Origin: Adiantum capillus-veneris
Taxonomy: Eukaryota > Streptophyta > Polypodiopsida > Polypodiales > Pteridaceae
DNA length: 64,000 nt
Assembly: GCA_014529385.2 (NCBI GenBank)
Contig: CM043963.1
Coordinates: 108,256,412-108,320,411 of the forward strand
Reading direction: 5' to 3'
Position numbers and translations under genes: made by a program. This document shows, in pieces, positions 42,480 to 54,208 of this stretch. A model generated the notes under the pieces. That model was not told the origin of the DNA. It did no database searches and saw only the letters and a program-made list of their open reading frames with translations. Each line of letters begins with the position of its first letter. Within the stretch, counting starts at the first letter, position 1.

Positions 42480-42692
42480 TTAAAACAAAACAAAAATATA
42501 GACATCCAAACTAAGGTCGTACCTAATGAGAGGCAAAATAAAAGGATTTACTGAAGCGTTTATCTCGGCCAACCTAAGAGGACCTAAAATTCTACGAATG
42601 ACACGTTGAAATTGAAACTTAGTACTAGCAACTATATGTACCTTTTTCCTTGCAATGGGAATGAAGGGATCATATAAATTTTCGTGATTCAT
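42480..42692 (-). CDS. G3 mini-ORF 1 (70 aa, unknown)
   Basis: ATG at 42692, first codons MNHENLYDPFIPIARKKVHI, ending YDLSLDVYIFVLF. It lies 54 bases from the primer site, ahead of gag. About 60-65% identical by eye to G4 mini-ORF 2, and more weakly related to the adjacent mini-ORF. Rich in Ile/Leu/Phe, with a KFQFQRVIRR motif and SxDVxIFxL ending. No family recognised; conservation in two diverged elements suggests it was translated. Confidence 0.65.
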   Translation of the reverse strand: MNHENLYDPFIPIARKKVHIVASTKFQFQRVIRRILGPLRLAEINASVNPFILPLIRYDLSLDVYIFVLF

Positions 42693-42746
42693 GCAAACTA
42701 CTTGACTATGCTAAAGGTTGATTCTACACAAAAATACACAAGCCGT

Positions 42747-42764
42747 TCCTCCGTGGGGGCACCA
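42747..42764 (-). other. G3 primer binding site
   Basis: Minus strand TGGTGCCCCCACGGAGGA, four bases after the LTR end. Related to the G4 site TGGTGCCCCTACTGAGGA. I cannot name the tRNA. Confidence 0.7.
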
Positions 42765-42768
42765 AAAT

Positions 42769-43794
42769 TGAGGCGGTCCAGGGCGGGCAACAAGAGAGGC
42801 GACCTCTAAACACCCCTCAAGGCTCCCGTGCTGCTCAATTGGGGCTGGGGCAACCACAAGCACAACACAACAACAAACCCACAGCCAAACCCAAACAAGA
42901 TAGGGGCACCACCTAGTTATGGTATGCGAACTAGGACGCAAGAGAGATTTTGGCACAACCAAGAAGATGCACCACACAACACACACAAACAACCTCACAC
43001 CAAGACACACACAAACTGGACCAGAGAGAGCTAGAGCAAAGGGAAGAGAGAGAGAAAAGGATCTTGCGTAATACCTTATTTGTGACTTGCAAATGGAGAT
43101 GGTTCGTTATGATGCTATCGTAGAACTTGTATAAATCTCACTCAATGCTTAGTGATTGCTAAACATTGCCAAAACACACGCACACTGTCTTAGGGTGTGG
43201 GAGACCTCTCACCACAGTACCCTCTTACAATGGACACAAAACTGGCAATGAAAAACACACTAAAACACTTTCTAAAATCAAGATCAACTGATAAAAACTC
43301 AAAATACACAAGTCACCTTGAATTCACCAAACCGTATTGCACAAATGGAAGGACGAAGATTTGAACGTCGAATCACGCCTTTGATGCACCAAACCTCCAT
43401 TTATTGATGATAAAGGAGCATATACAATAGTGGTTTTGAGATTTGTGAAACTCACGCTCTCTCACTTGCAATGTGTAGCTTGAAAGCTTCTCTCACACCA
43501 AGAGTGAAGCTCACAAGTGGTTGCTACACCTAAGTCTCTCCTCATGCATAGAGTGTTGGGGTGCTATGTGAGATGTTGGAGGTTGTTTTACAAGAAGGAG
43601 AGGGGCCTATTTATAGGTTGGAGACCCCTCATTAAGATTATTGGAAATCCTAATTTACAAGCTAACAAATCAGGATTATGATTTTTTTGAATATCAAAAC
43701 ATTGCGGGCCTTCTTTGTCTGCTTGAGTCATGGGTGTGGGCTCAAAAGAGAGCATTATTGATGGTAGATAAGGTGAAAGTAAGTTTTAAGGAAG

Positions 43795-43833
<39 letters not shown>

Positions 43834-45446
43834 ACTATACATGTCTTGAGGTGAGGTGTCTTTTATGGTTAGGTCAATGCTATTTTGTGTTAGTATGTTA
43901 GTCGTTAGTAATCACTAGAAAGTTAATGTTACATTTACAATGGGTAGAGTGAGTTGATTTGATGAAGGAAGAGGGGTGAATTAAAAGAGAATCATTGAGA
44001 TGGTGAAGCTTTGAAGAAGCTTGAACTCACCCTTGTGTAGATTGTGGAAAAAATGACCGATGGTCTTCTTCTTCTTATTCTTCGCTTCTTTACGCCGCCA
44101 CCACGGTTGACCACCACGATGAAAAGAGGATTTGTTGATGAAAAATCCTCAATTTGCAGAAGTTATCATGGTTAAGATGCTGAATTTTAGATATTTTAGG
44201 AGATGTAAATGAAATTGTAACATAGAAGCAATAGAGAGAGACATGGAGAGGGTGTATGTATGTAGAGGTTCATAAAAGAACTATAGGGATGAGAGAGAAG
44301 GGTAATGGTGAAGAGGGTGGGAGAAGCCATGGAAATTGCAGGTTTGAGTGAGGGAAGGAGAGGGAGGGATGTGTAAGAGTGAGTAGGTGTGTGGAAGGGT
44401 GAGAGAAGACTAAGGGCTACTTGTGAGAAAAGTGGGCAGACTGGGGTCCACTCAAAAAATCATAGCTCACCGTTGGTAGCTCCAAAAATCATGAAAAAAT
44501 TTGAGGTGATTATTCAGAGCGTGGGCTACATTTTCTCTTTTCACCACCGCTCCAAATTCGGAGTGGTGATAGGTGCAAAAATTCTCACCAAAAAGCCTGT
44601 TTTTTATGTCTTCAAAAGTCTTTTAGTGGCCCCCTCCTTTGTTGAATTTGTACAATGCATCCAAGAGTGAGCCCCTCCTTTGTCATATTATAATACAAAG
44701 CATTCAAGTTGCCCTTGACCCATGCATGGAGGAGGATTATTGGTGAAATAAGAAATATATACATGGTGGGACTAGTGTATGGACTATTCATGGACTTTAG
44801 CTCAATGAGCACATGGTGTTAGAATAATGAGTAAAAATAATAATAAAAATATGGAGGAGTTATGGATATGGAAAGATATTGGAATCATATGATATGGTCC
44901 CTCCTTGAATTATTTTGGGTGAAAGAGGAAAAGGTATGCAAGTAAATAATATAATAAAAATAACCAATGAGTAGAAATCAATTTTTTGTTTTCACGAGGG
45001 TGAGGGTGAAAATGTGGGAGTGATTTGTATAAAGGAAAAATATGAGGTTAGAGTATGTTCATATTGGCAAAAAATATAATTATGGTGTAAGAGGATGAAA
45101 GAAGGTGTACATAGGTTTAATAAAACACACACCTAAGTAGAAATATTTAAATAAAATACCAAAATAATTATAAAAAATCCCTATATTTAGGCCATATATA
45201 CAATGAAATATTTACACACAAAGAGGCCATAATATACTTTTATTTTTTTATTATTTTTATTTTTTTTGGCTCACCTAGCCCAGTGACTAGCTAGCTGAGG
45301 GTTTTTAAGAAGATATGGGAAAAGCTCCCTAACTCACACACGCCTATGTACAGTGAAATGGTAGGGATAGCCATAGCGTTTGGGTGAATTTGGTAGGGTG
45401 GAGTAATCTAGTATGGCAATTATGGAGAGCCGAAAAACGGCTATCA
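42769..45446 (-). repeat. G3 5' LTR
   Basis: 2678 bp, nearly identical to 34167-36847. (GA)n at 43797-43831 is a few units shorter than in the partner. Confidence 0.95.
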
Positions 45447-46178
45447 CCATGATTGAAGGGTCATGAGTGGCTCATATCATCATGGCTTTGGAGCCATATG
45501 ATGATTCAAACAGATGGGACCCAGGTGGAAGACTTGGTAAAGGAAGGAAACAGACACATGATTTTGCTGGATTTTTAAAAAATACTTTCACTCCGATCCA
45601 AGAAAAGTTGTCTGCATCAAAGTTGTAGCTGATGAGCTAGACATTCTGACCATATTTGTTTTATAATTTTTTCATCTACGGTCTAGGAGATATGGCCAAA
45701 ATGGCGGACGCCAGTTTTTTCAATTGTGGTGGAGACCACCCCCTGTACCTTTACACACACACCCTTACTTTTCCACATTGAGTCCTTCTCTAAAAATAAG
45801 CCATTAGTCTTCTTACCCTCCCCTCCTTCCTCCTCTCTCTCAAGCTCAAAAAACCATCCCAAATTCCTCTTCTAATCACCTCTCAAATCATGCTTAATCT
45901 TGTTGTAATTCATAAGTTCTCATTCAACCCCTTTCTATTATTACTAGATATGTATTGATTTTATGTAGATTCTTTATATTTTAAAATAAGGAAGCTCTTG
46001 GACTCAATCTATGGAGGAAGGAGTGAAGACAACACAAGTGATGATGGAGCCAATTAGTTGCAAATTGGTCAACAAATCACTTGGAAGGAGCTTCTTCATT
46101 GGTTGAATGTCCCTAATCAAGCTTCATTTGTACAAATTGCACTTGGATCTTAACCTCACTCCTAATCACTCTCTTTCC

Positions 46179-46187
46179 TATATAAAG
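46179..46187 (+). promoter_or_regulatory. TATA box of G4 5' LTR
   Basis: TATATAAAG, repeated at 53878-53886 in the 3' LTR, each just before a poly-C run. Confidence 0.65.
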
Positions 46188-46505
46188 ACCCCCCCCCCCT
46201 TTGTAATTTCAAGTCTCCCTTAGCCCCATTGAGTCTTTGTATCACTCATCATGATCCCATAAAGCTCATTCATTCACTCTATTCTTGCACATTCTAGAGT
46301 GCAAATTATTTTATGGTAGTAACCTCCCCTCCTCTTACTTATGTTAATTACGAGAGATCTTTTATGTGTGTGTGAGAGTGATTGATGTGATTTTGGCTAA
46401 TTCTTGAGTTGTTGTTTAGTAATCTATATGCTATTTGTGTTGGGAGTGCTTGAAGTTATCCATTCCTTGTACACACACTAAGGTTAATGCTTCATTCATA
46501 GTGAT

Positions 46506-46507
<2 letters not shown>

Positions 46508-46555
<48 letters not shown>
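46508..46555 (+). repeat. (CT)n microsatellite in G4 5' LTR
   Basis: About 24 CT units; the partner at 54211-54275 has about 32. Confidence 0.95.
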
Positions 46556-46558
<3 letters not shown>

Positions 46559-46678
46559 TGTAGCGGTCCTAGTCCACGCTTCCAAGACTAGGTGGTGCCC
46601 TCATCTCATTTCCCTTGTGGCGCAATGGAGTTTGTTTTGGTGTAGAGGCCGCCATTCCAAATTTCCTTCGTCATAAAT

Positions 46679-46696
46679 TGGTGCCCCTACTGAGGA
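46679..46696 (+). other. G4 primer binding site
   Basis: TGGTGCCCCTACTGAGGA, five bases after the LTR end (CGTCA). Confidence 0.7.
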
Positions 46697-46723
46697 GTTC
46701 TCAAGCAGCGCTCTGCCAATCCT

Positions 46724-47110
46724 ATGAAGGAAGGTCCATCAAATTCTCCAAGACTTCCACTATGGTCTTCCCAAGAAGCTCGAGAAAAGAAGCGTCTTTA
46801 TCGACAAACGGCACGTATGCGGGTAAAGAGAGTTAACTACATACACCCTTCTTTGCTTCAAGGAAAATCTTGTAGTCATCAAGTCCCTAGGTCAAAGCAT
46901 TGTGTTGAGTGCTTCGTGTCTAGTGTGAAGACACTCCCTTTGAAGCCTCGACTTCAGGTGGTGAAAGCACTCTCAAACTCGGGTATTAACAAGTTTTTGG
47001 AGCGGGAGCTACACATCAATGGTGTGCGGTATTGGCAAGAGGCTACATATGGTGATGCACTCCAACTACTACTAGCAAGAAGGCTCAAGGTGGTTGAGAG
47101 GAGCCATTGA
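46724..47110 (+). pseudogene. G4 leader ORF, unknown
   Basis: 128 codons opening MKEGPSNSPRLPLWSSQEAR, basic in the first half, then SNSGINKFLERELHINGVRY. G3 has no counterpart because its leader is only about 54 bp at this point. A loosely open frame continues after the stop to about 47250. It could be leader junk or a remnant; no domain seen. Confidence 0.35.
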
Positions 47111-47257
47111 ACCCTATGAACTCTACAAAGCTGAAGATGGTCACACCAAAGCTAGGCTATCGCTGGTGAGCAAATTCTTCGCATCTCTCAAATGGTGGGA
47201 TCCAAGAGAGCTGAACTTCAATGAAGTGCTTCATGGAAGCTTGTATTTAATGCACCA

Positions 47258-47467
47258 ATGAATAATCCCATTTTCTACAACTTTCAATCAGTTCAGAATA
47301 TTAGGGTGAATGTGCGCATTGATAGAAAGATTTTTTTCCAACAAAGATTGGTCTTCTATTTTGGAGCTGAGAGTTTGAGAGAGATATTGTTGTCCCATGA
47401 CCCTATAATATTTCCTATTTTGGAGCATAATGTATCTTTTGATGTTCACATCTTCATCTTTCTTTAA
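47258..47467 (+). CDS. G4 mini-ORF 1 (69 aa, unknown)
   Basis: ATG, then MNNPIFYNFQSVQNIRVNVR, RKIFFQQRLVFYFG, SFDVHIFIFL, stop. Related to G3 mini-ORF 2 in detail and to the next mini-ORF in outline (KxxFQ, G...L.EI..S..P.I.P, DVxIF). It is 9 bases upstream of mini-ORF 2. Confidence 0.6.
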   Translation: MNNPIFYNFQSVQNIRVNVRIDRKIFFQQRLVFYFGAESLREILLSHDPIIFPILEHNVSFDVHIFIFL

Positions 47468-47476
47468 GCATACTCC

Positions 47477-47689
47477 ATGAATCATAGGGATTTATATGGA
47501 CCTTTCCAACCTCTTGCTAGACAAACTGTGCATATAATAGCTAGCACAAAGCTTAGGTTCCAAAACATCATAAGGAACTTACTAGGCCCTCGTCGTCTAG
47601 CTGAGATTAATGCATCTATCAATCCATTTATTCTTCCCTTAATAAGATATGATTTGGGCCTAGAAGTTTTCATCTTCGTGTTGTATTGA
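47477..47689 (+). CDS. G4 mini-ORF 2 (70 aa, unknown)
   Basis: ATG, then MNHRDLYGPFQPLARQTVHI, AEINASINPFILPLIRYDL, EVFIFVLY, stop, 19 bases before the gag ATG. Close relative of G3 mini-ORF 1. Free of stops although G4 gag and pol are broken. Confidence 0.65.
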   Translation: MNHRDLYGPFQPLARQTVHIIASTKLRFQNIIRNLLGPRRLAEINASINPFILPLIRYDLGLEVFIFVLY

Positions 47690-47708
47690 GAGGAAGGCAA
47701 CCCATTTT

Positions 47709-48640
47709 ATGATGGCTTTCGCTAATTTTTTTGGGCGTAGTGGGGAAAATGCTGGGGATTTTTTGGATAACTTGGAGATGGCTTTCCTTGTCTCTGGGAG
47801 GGATGACGAAGCATTGAAATTGAGAGCTTTTCCTTTGGTGCTTAAAGAAGAAGCTAGGGTATGGTTTCAGGCTCTAGATCCAACCCAAAGAGTTGATTGG
47901 GAGGGATTGAAGGCGGCTTTCCTACAAAGATTTCAACGAGCCAATTCGGCAGAAGAACTATGGCAACGGCTTCTGGCCCTTCATCAAGTTGACCCTCATG
48001 GTTATGCAACCTATGAGGAAGGTTTTCTGAAACTTTGGGGGCAATGGTCAGACTCACTAAACCCTGGTGAGCGAGCTCCCAATTGCCTCCAAAAGGATCG
48101 ATTTATCTCAGGTTTGTACCGCTTGCTAAGGGAGAATGTAAAGAGCACATTTCCAAATACTTTTGAAGATGCCTTAAGAATTGCTAGGGAAAAGAATCGA
48201 AAGATTCTCTATCAAGCCCAAGCTGGCCAGCTAGCTTTGGGAGGCAATATCACAACTATGGAAGCTTCTCACGTACCTCCAAATGTGCCTAATGCACCAG
48301 ACCTCAATAGAGGTCAACAAGAAGATATGCTCCAACAAATAAACAATCTCACAAACCAGCTAGAGGGTTTGAGAGTAAATCTTGTGAAGGGTGCAAGAAG
48401 GCCTATTGAGGGGAATGGTGGGAATCGGCCACCAATGCGACGTCAAGCAAGGGAAATGTTGTGTTACAATTGTGGGGAAAATGGCCACGGCATGTAGAAT
48501 TGCCCCCATCCCAGAAGATATGACTACCCTGTCAGAGGTCCTCGACAACAAGTAAGTCCTCCCCGTGCTAGAGCTCAAGCACAAGAGCAACCGCAACCTC
48601 AAATTTTGCAGCCACCTCGTGCTCAAGCTCAAGCCCTGCT
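47709..48640 (+). pseudogene. G4 gag
   Basis: ATG at 47709. Capsid MAFANFFGRSGENAGDFLDN, LVLKEEARVWFQALDP, FLKLWGQWSDSLNPGERAP, KDRFISGLYRLLRENV. Zinc knuckle CYNCGENGHGM-stop-NC: a TAG (48496-48498) replaces the Tyr of G3 inside the knuckle. After that it reads a Gln/Pro/Ala-rich linker, and the frame moves near 48640 to the protease frame. Confidence 0.88.
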
Positions 48641-48644
48641 ACTC

Positions 48645-49411
48645 AACCAAATGTGAGCATCATAAGGATGGAGGAGGTCGTCAAGGGCAGAAGCAACCAG
48701 GAAGAAATAGCTAAAGGGAAGATGAAGATAGATGAAGTGGCTACAATGCCTATCAATCGTGTGCTTGTCTAAGATGAAGTAAGTAAAGAAACAAGCAAGG
48801 ATGCAAGCAATGAAGCAAGTACATGTCGGGCAACTAAAGATGAAGCCAAGAAGAGAAAGACCCGTACTAGGTCTCAAATTGACATCTCTGATTTCCCTAT
48901 GGGATCTCGGACACAACCTTATGACTTGACAGCTGATGTGAGTTCTCAAGGACCAAAGATTACTTGGCCACAACTACTTCATATCTCCCCAAAGCTGCGA
49001 CGACAACGGTCAAAAATGGTGAGCACGAGGGCAAAGCGAAGTAAGCTAGTAAGTGTAATCAAAGCATATGGTCTCAAGGATATAGTGCCTTTGGTGGAGG
49101 CTCAAATCAAGGGACAACGGATTCCAAAAACTTACATTGACAGTGGAGCAGAGGTTTGTGTCATGATAGAAAATCTAATGCATCAATTGGGTTTAGAGGT
49201 AATGGAATCATCAAACTTTAGGGCAAAAATGGCCAATAATGTCTCTGTCACTTGTGTGGGTGTAGTGAAAGCTTTGAGAGTTTCTGTTTTTGGAATCACT
49301 AGAGAGGTTGATGCTTATGTGATGCCAGTAAAGGAAGAAGGATACCCCCTTATTTTAGGACGACCTTGGCTCATGGGTATAGGAGCTAGCTAAGATTGGG
49401 CAACAGGAGAC
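48645..49411 (+). pseudogene. G4 aspartic protease region
   Basis: Lys/Glu-rich lead with a TAA at about 48770, then IDISDFPMGSRTQPYDL, IPKTYIDSGAEVCVMIENL (active-site D-S-G intact), VMPVKEEGYPLILGRPWLM, then a TAA where Gln is expected (49391-49393) before DWATGDLEL. The D-S-G contrasts with D-G-G in G3. Confidence 0.85.
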
Positions 49412-51580
49412 TTGGAGTTGAGGCCTCGTGTGGGTGGCCATAGTCGGAAGGTGGTTTATAACTTGAAGAATGGGCGACAAGAGAACCTTGAACTAGAGAC
49501 GTCAGCTGATGAGTGGAGCTCAAGTGGATGCTCCTCATCCATGGACGAAGAAGAGAGTTCAAGTGAAGAGAGTGATAGCACTCTCGAAGTCATGGGCGTC
49601 ACCATAAAGGAAACTACCTCATCAGAAGACAACCCAAGGATCCAAATGGAGAATGTGTGGGATGCCAACCTAGAGAAGATGTTATCCAAGGATATAAAGG
49701 AAGAAGAAAAGGAGGGTTATGTAAATGTTCTCAAGAAGCATGCATCATTGTTTATTTCTGATTACACTCACATTACAGGTGTCACTGCAGTGAAGCATCA
49801 TATCCATCTAAAAGAAGGGAGCAAGCCAGTAGTACAAAAACTAAGAATATTAGGAGCTGTGCAACAAAATGCACTGTTGTCCGAGGAGAAGAGACTCTTA
49901 GAAGCAAGATTCATATACCCAATAGAAGATTCAGAATGGGTCTCCCCAGTAGTGGTGAGGCCAAAGAAGAATGGTAAATGGCGAGTGTGCGTGGATTACA
50001 AGCCACTAAATGATGCAACAAAGAGGGACCACTTCCCTCTCCCATTTCAAGATGAGATTCTAAATGAAGTAGCAGGCCATGAGCGATACACAGTGTGTGA
50101 TGGCTACTCCGGCTACTTTCAAATACGCATTGCAGAGGAGGACCAGAAAAAGACTACTTTCACCACACCATGGGGCTGTTTTGCATTTTGAGTCATGCCT
50201 TTTGGTCTCACCAACGCTCCAGCCACCTTTCAACGATTCATGAACATGGTCTTCCAACCTTACTTTGGTAAGTCCATAAGGGTTTTCATAGATGACTTTT
50301 GTATTTACAACTCCAAAAGTATGCATCTCGGCAAGATTGATGAAGGATTTACCCGTTTAGCTAAGCTGGGTGGACAACTAAACAAGGACAAATGTCACAT
50401 TGGGGAAAGCAAGGTTACACTATTGGGGCATGTAGTGTCCATTGATGGAATCGAGGTAGATCCTGAAAATATAGAAACATTGCTAAATCTACCTTCCCCA
50501 ACTTCCATCAAACATTTAATCTCTTTCTTGCAAAAGCTAAGATATTTGAGTACATTCATACACTTACTCTCCCAAGTGATATTTCCTCTACAACAGTTGA
50601 CTTGTCAAGAGACGCTTGTTTGGAGTGAAGAAAGTGATGGGCATTTTAGAGAGATAAAAAAAATGTTAGGGTCACTCCCTGTGATCCTCCAACCTTGTTG
50701 GGAAGAAACATTCTTTGTAAACCCTAGTGTGGAAGAAGAGGCCATTGGTGCTGCCCTCCTACAAAAAGATCCAAAAACATCCTTTATGAGGCCTGTGTAT
50801 TTTGCTAGCCGCCTCATGGAAAACACAGAGAAGGCCTACACCCTGATGGAACAGCTAGTGTTAGCTCTCATGTTTGCGGTAACCAAATTTTGGCCATACT
50901 TGCTGCCGAAGAGGTTTGTAATTATCACTATGGAGGATATGTTTCCCTATGCACTACAACATATGGAAATCTCTGACAAAATAGCAAAGTGGGTGGTGCG
51001 ACTTCAAGAGTTTGATTATACAATACAGGTTGAAAGAACAACTCGAGCATGCTTAGCCGACATTTTAACAAACAAGTGCTATGAAAAAGTTTTCCATTTG
51101 AAGAGAAAGGAACTACCACCACCTCTAGCTCTAGAGGCACTGGTCAATGCTTATAGCCTCTACTTTGATGGAGCATACAAGAGAACCAAGGATAAGGCAG
51201 CTGCAGGCATCGTGGTCTTATCTCCATTGGGAGAGAGGATCCATGGTGAAGGGATCACTCTAGAACATGTCCACTCCAACAATGAAGCAGAATATCAAGC
51301 TCTAATTCATGGCCTTTGTTGGTGCCGAGATAACTCAAATGAGAGATTAAATGCTTTTGGTGACTCCATGCTTTTGGTAAGGCAAATGCAAGGTACATGG
51401 GCTTGCAAAAATGCCACTCTCTCTACTAAAATGAGAGAAGCCAAAGATCTTATGAGGAGATTTAGGGAGGCACAAGTACATCATGTGCCAAGAGACCAGA
51501 ACAAGGATGCAGACCACCTAGCATCATCGAAGTTAAATGAGTCAATAGTGGGAGCAGTGGCCATCAAACTTCCACTTTAG
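49412..51580 (+). pseudogene. G4 RT, RNase H and archaeal-type RNase H
   Basis: One frame with a single TGA at 50189-50191 (WGCFAF-stop-VMPFGL, where G3 has CGT/Arg). RT: KKNGKWRVCVDYKPLND, CDGYSGYFQI, FGLTNAPATFQRF, FIDDFCIYN. First RNase H has FFVNPSVEEEAIGAALL (Asp lost, as in G3). Second RNase H has YFDGAYKRTKDKAAAG, SNNEAEYQALIHG, FGDSMLLV and RDQNKDADHLASS, so its catalytic acids remain. It ends at a TAG where G3 continues (51578-51580). Confidence 0.92.
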
Positions 51581-52866
51581 CAAGGCAAGGAGGACTTAGA
51601 AGATATTATGCACATTCTGGAGCAAGGAGAGGCTCCTAAACACTTGAATACAGGGGAAAGGCGATGGTTAGCTAGGAAGGCTACCAGGTATCGCATAGTA
51701 AATGATACCTTGTATTGTCTTGGTAAGAATGGTGTGCTTAGGAGAGTGCCTTTGAAGAGTGAAATTGAAGAGATTTTAAAAGCTTGTCACGATGATATGT
51801 GCGGAGGACACTTTGCAGACGACATCACTAGTAGAAAGGTTCTACAAGCTGGGTTTACTTGGCCAAGTCTTCATCGTGATGTCAAATACTGGTGTCAAAC
51901 ATGTGATGAATGTCAGAAAGCAGAACCACGATGGCTCATAGCTGAACCTCAGAACCCAATAAAGGTATATGGGCCCTTTGAGAAGTGGGGAATTATGCCA
52001 TAGGGCCTCTACCACGCACTCAGTCAAGTAAAGAGTACATCATCATGGAAGTAGACTACATGACTAGATGGGCTGAGGCTATGCCGACCAATAGAATTAA
52101 TGCTAAGGATGTGAGTCAGTTCATCTTTGACCACATATGTTGCCGGTTTGGCACCCCTCTTGAAATACTATCTGATAGAGGACCAGGGTTTAGAGCAGAC
52201 TTGGTAGGAGAACTCATGCAGAAGCTAAATATTCAGCATCAACACTCTACTCCTTACTACCCTCAGTGCAATGGCTTGGTGGAAAAGGTAAATGGAATCA
52301 TTTGCAAAATTCTCACCAAACAGGTACATGCCAGGCGCCAAGATTGGGACAAACACCTGAATGGAGCTCTATGGGCCTATAGAACCTCCTTCAAAACCAC
52401 ATTAGGGTACACACCCTTTCATTTGGTTTATGGAAAGGAGGCGCTTTTGCCCATTGAAGTGAAGTTAACAAGTCTTCGAATATTGGGTAGCCAGGTAGGC
52501 TCTCAAAAGGAGAAAGTACATCAAAGGATCATGGATCTAGAGAGGCTGCAATTGGATCGTGAAGAAGCCATCAACCACTATTCTCAAGAAGCAGAGAAGC
52601 GCAGAGAAAAGTTCAACAAAAATCTAGCATCCAAAGACATCAAAAAGGGATCTCTGGTGCTTCGATATGACAATCGCTTCGACACTCGTAAGGATGGAAA
52701 GTTTCTTTTTCGATGGGAAGGCCCGTTCTTGGTCACCAAAAAGTTCAAAAATGGCTCTTACAGACTTTAAGACATTGATGGTAAAGTGCACAAGACCAGG
52801 ACAAATGGATGGCGTCTAAAGCCTTATCACATCAGAATAAGGTTAGCCCAAGATCAAAGAAAGTAG
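51581..52866 (+). pseudogene. G4 integrase
   Basis: HHCC: KACHDDMCGGHFADDITSRK ... WCQTCDECQ. A frameshift after FEKWGI (about 51995) removes the first catalytic Asp. Core then resumes as IGPLPRTQSSKEYI, EILSDRGPGF (second Asp), NGLVEKVNG (Glu), and WAYRTSFKTTLGYTPFHLVY. C-terminal KGSLVLRYDNRFD, RWEGPFLVTKKFKNGSYRL, a TAA (52768-52770), then DIDGKVHKTRTNGWRLKPYH. Final stop about 30 bp before the polypurine tract. Confidence 0.9.
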
Positions 52867-52894
52867 GCTAGAGGCATAAATACCCCTAGCCTGG

Positions 52895-52907
52895 TTTGGG
52901 GGGGCTA
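52895..52907 (+). other. G4 polypurine tract
   Basis: TTTGGGGGGGCTA directly before the LTR start TGATCC. Confidence 0.75.
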
Positions 52908-54208
52908 TGATCCGAGCCTATCACAAATTTTTGTTTACTATATTTTGTTGGTTTTCCTTGCTTCTAGAGGTTTACAATAAAAGAAAGAGTGAGAAGAACC
53001 TCTTGGAAAAATTCAAAAAATGATTTGATGGGAATTTTTCCTTGACTAGTTCACCGGAGGTGAAAGGGAGAACCTAGTGGTAAAGGGAAGGGAAAATATG
53101 TAAATGTGAAAAGAAAAGATATGATGTGGTTGTGGAGCCATGCACCCATGATTGAAGGGTCATGAGTGGCTCATATCATCATGGCTTTGGAGCCATATGA
53201 TGATTCAAACAGATGGGACCCAGGTGGAAGACTTGGTAAAGGAAGGAAACAGACACATGATTTTGCTGGATTTTTAAAAAATACTTCCACTCCGATCCAA
53301 GAAAAGTTGTCTTCATCAAAGTTGTAGCTGATGAGCTAGGCATTCTGACCATATTTTTTTTATAATTTTTTCATCTACAGTCTAGGAGATATGGCCAAAA
53401 TGGCGGATGCCAGGTTTTTCAACTCTAGTGGAGACCACCCCCTCTACCTTTACACACACACCCTTCCTTTTCCACATTGAGTCCTTCTCTAAAAATAAGC
53501 CATTAGTCTTCTCACCCTCCCCTCCTTCCTCCTCTCTCTCAAGCTCAAAAAACCATCACAAATTCCTCTTCTAATCACCTCTCAAATCATGCTTAATCTT
53601 GTTGTAATTCATAAGTTCTCATTCAACCCCTTTCTATTATTACTAGATATGTATTGATTTTATGTAGATTCTTTACATTTTAAAATAAGGAAGCTCTTGG
53701 ACTCAAGCTATGGAGGAAGGAGTGAAGACAACACAAGTCATGATGGAGCCAATTAGTTGCAAATTGATCAACAAATCACTTGGAAGGAGCTTCTTCATTG
53801 GTTGAATGTCCCTAATCAAGCTTCATTTGTACAAATTGCACTTGGATCTTAACCTCACTCCTAATCACTCTCTTTCCTATATAAAGAGCCCCCCCCCCCC
53901 CCCTTGTAATTTCAAGTCTCCCTCAGCCCCATTGAGTCTTTGTATCACTCATCATGAGCCCATAAAGCTCATTCATTCACTCTATTATTGCACATTCTAG
54001 AGTGCAAATTATTTTATGGTAGTAACCTCCCCTCCTCTTACTTATGTTAATTAAGAGAGATCTTTTATGTGTGTATGAGAGTGCTTGATGTGATTTTGGC
54101 TAATTCTTGAGTTGTTGTTTAGTAATCTACTTGCTATTTGTGTTGGGAGTGCTTGAAGTTATCCATTCCTTGTACACACACTAAGGTTAATGCTTCATTC
54201 ATAGTGAT

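Larger units (their letters stand above)
34167..45446 (-). mobile_element. G3: young Ty3/gypsy element with 2.68 kb LTRs
   Basis: 11.28 kb minus-strand element lying in the G4 5' LTR. The uninterrupted site is visible at 53140-53160. Flanking duplication CCAT (34163-34166 and 45447-45450). The LTRs are 2681 and 2678 bp. By eye I count roughly 18 substitutions plus a GA-length change between them, so it is much younger than its neighbours. The polyprotein is nearly intact: only one frameshift at the gag/protease border and one TAG in pol. Dual RNase H places it with Tat-like gypsy elements. Confidence 0.95.
45447..46673 (+). repeat. G4 5' LTR, part 2
   Basis: Resumes after G3 with the CCAT copy, collinear with 53147-54329. 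It contains a TATA box, a poly-C run (46191-46199) and a CT microsatellite. The last ~100 bp (46575-46673) are missing from the 3' LTR. Confidence 0.9.
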
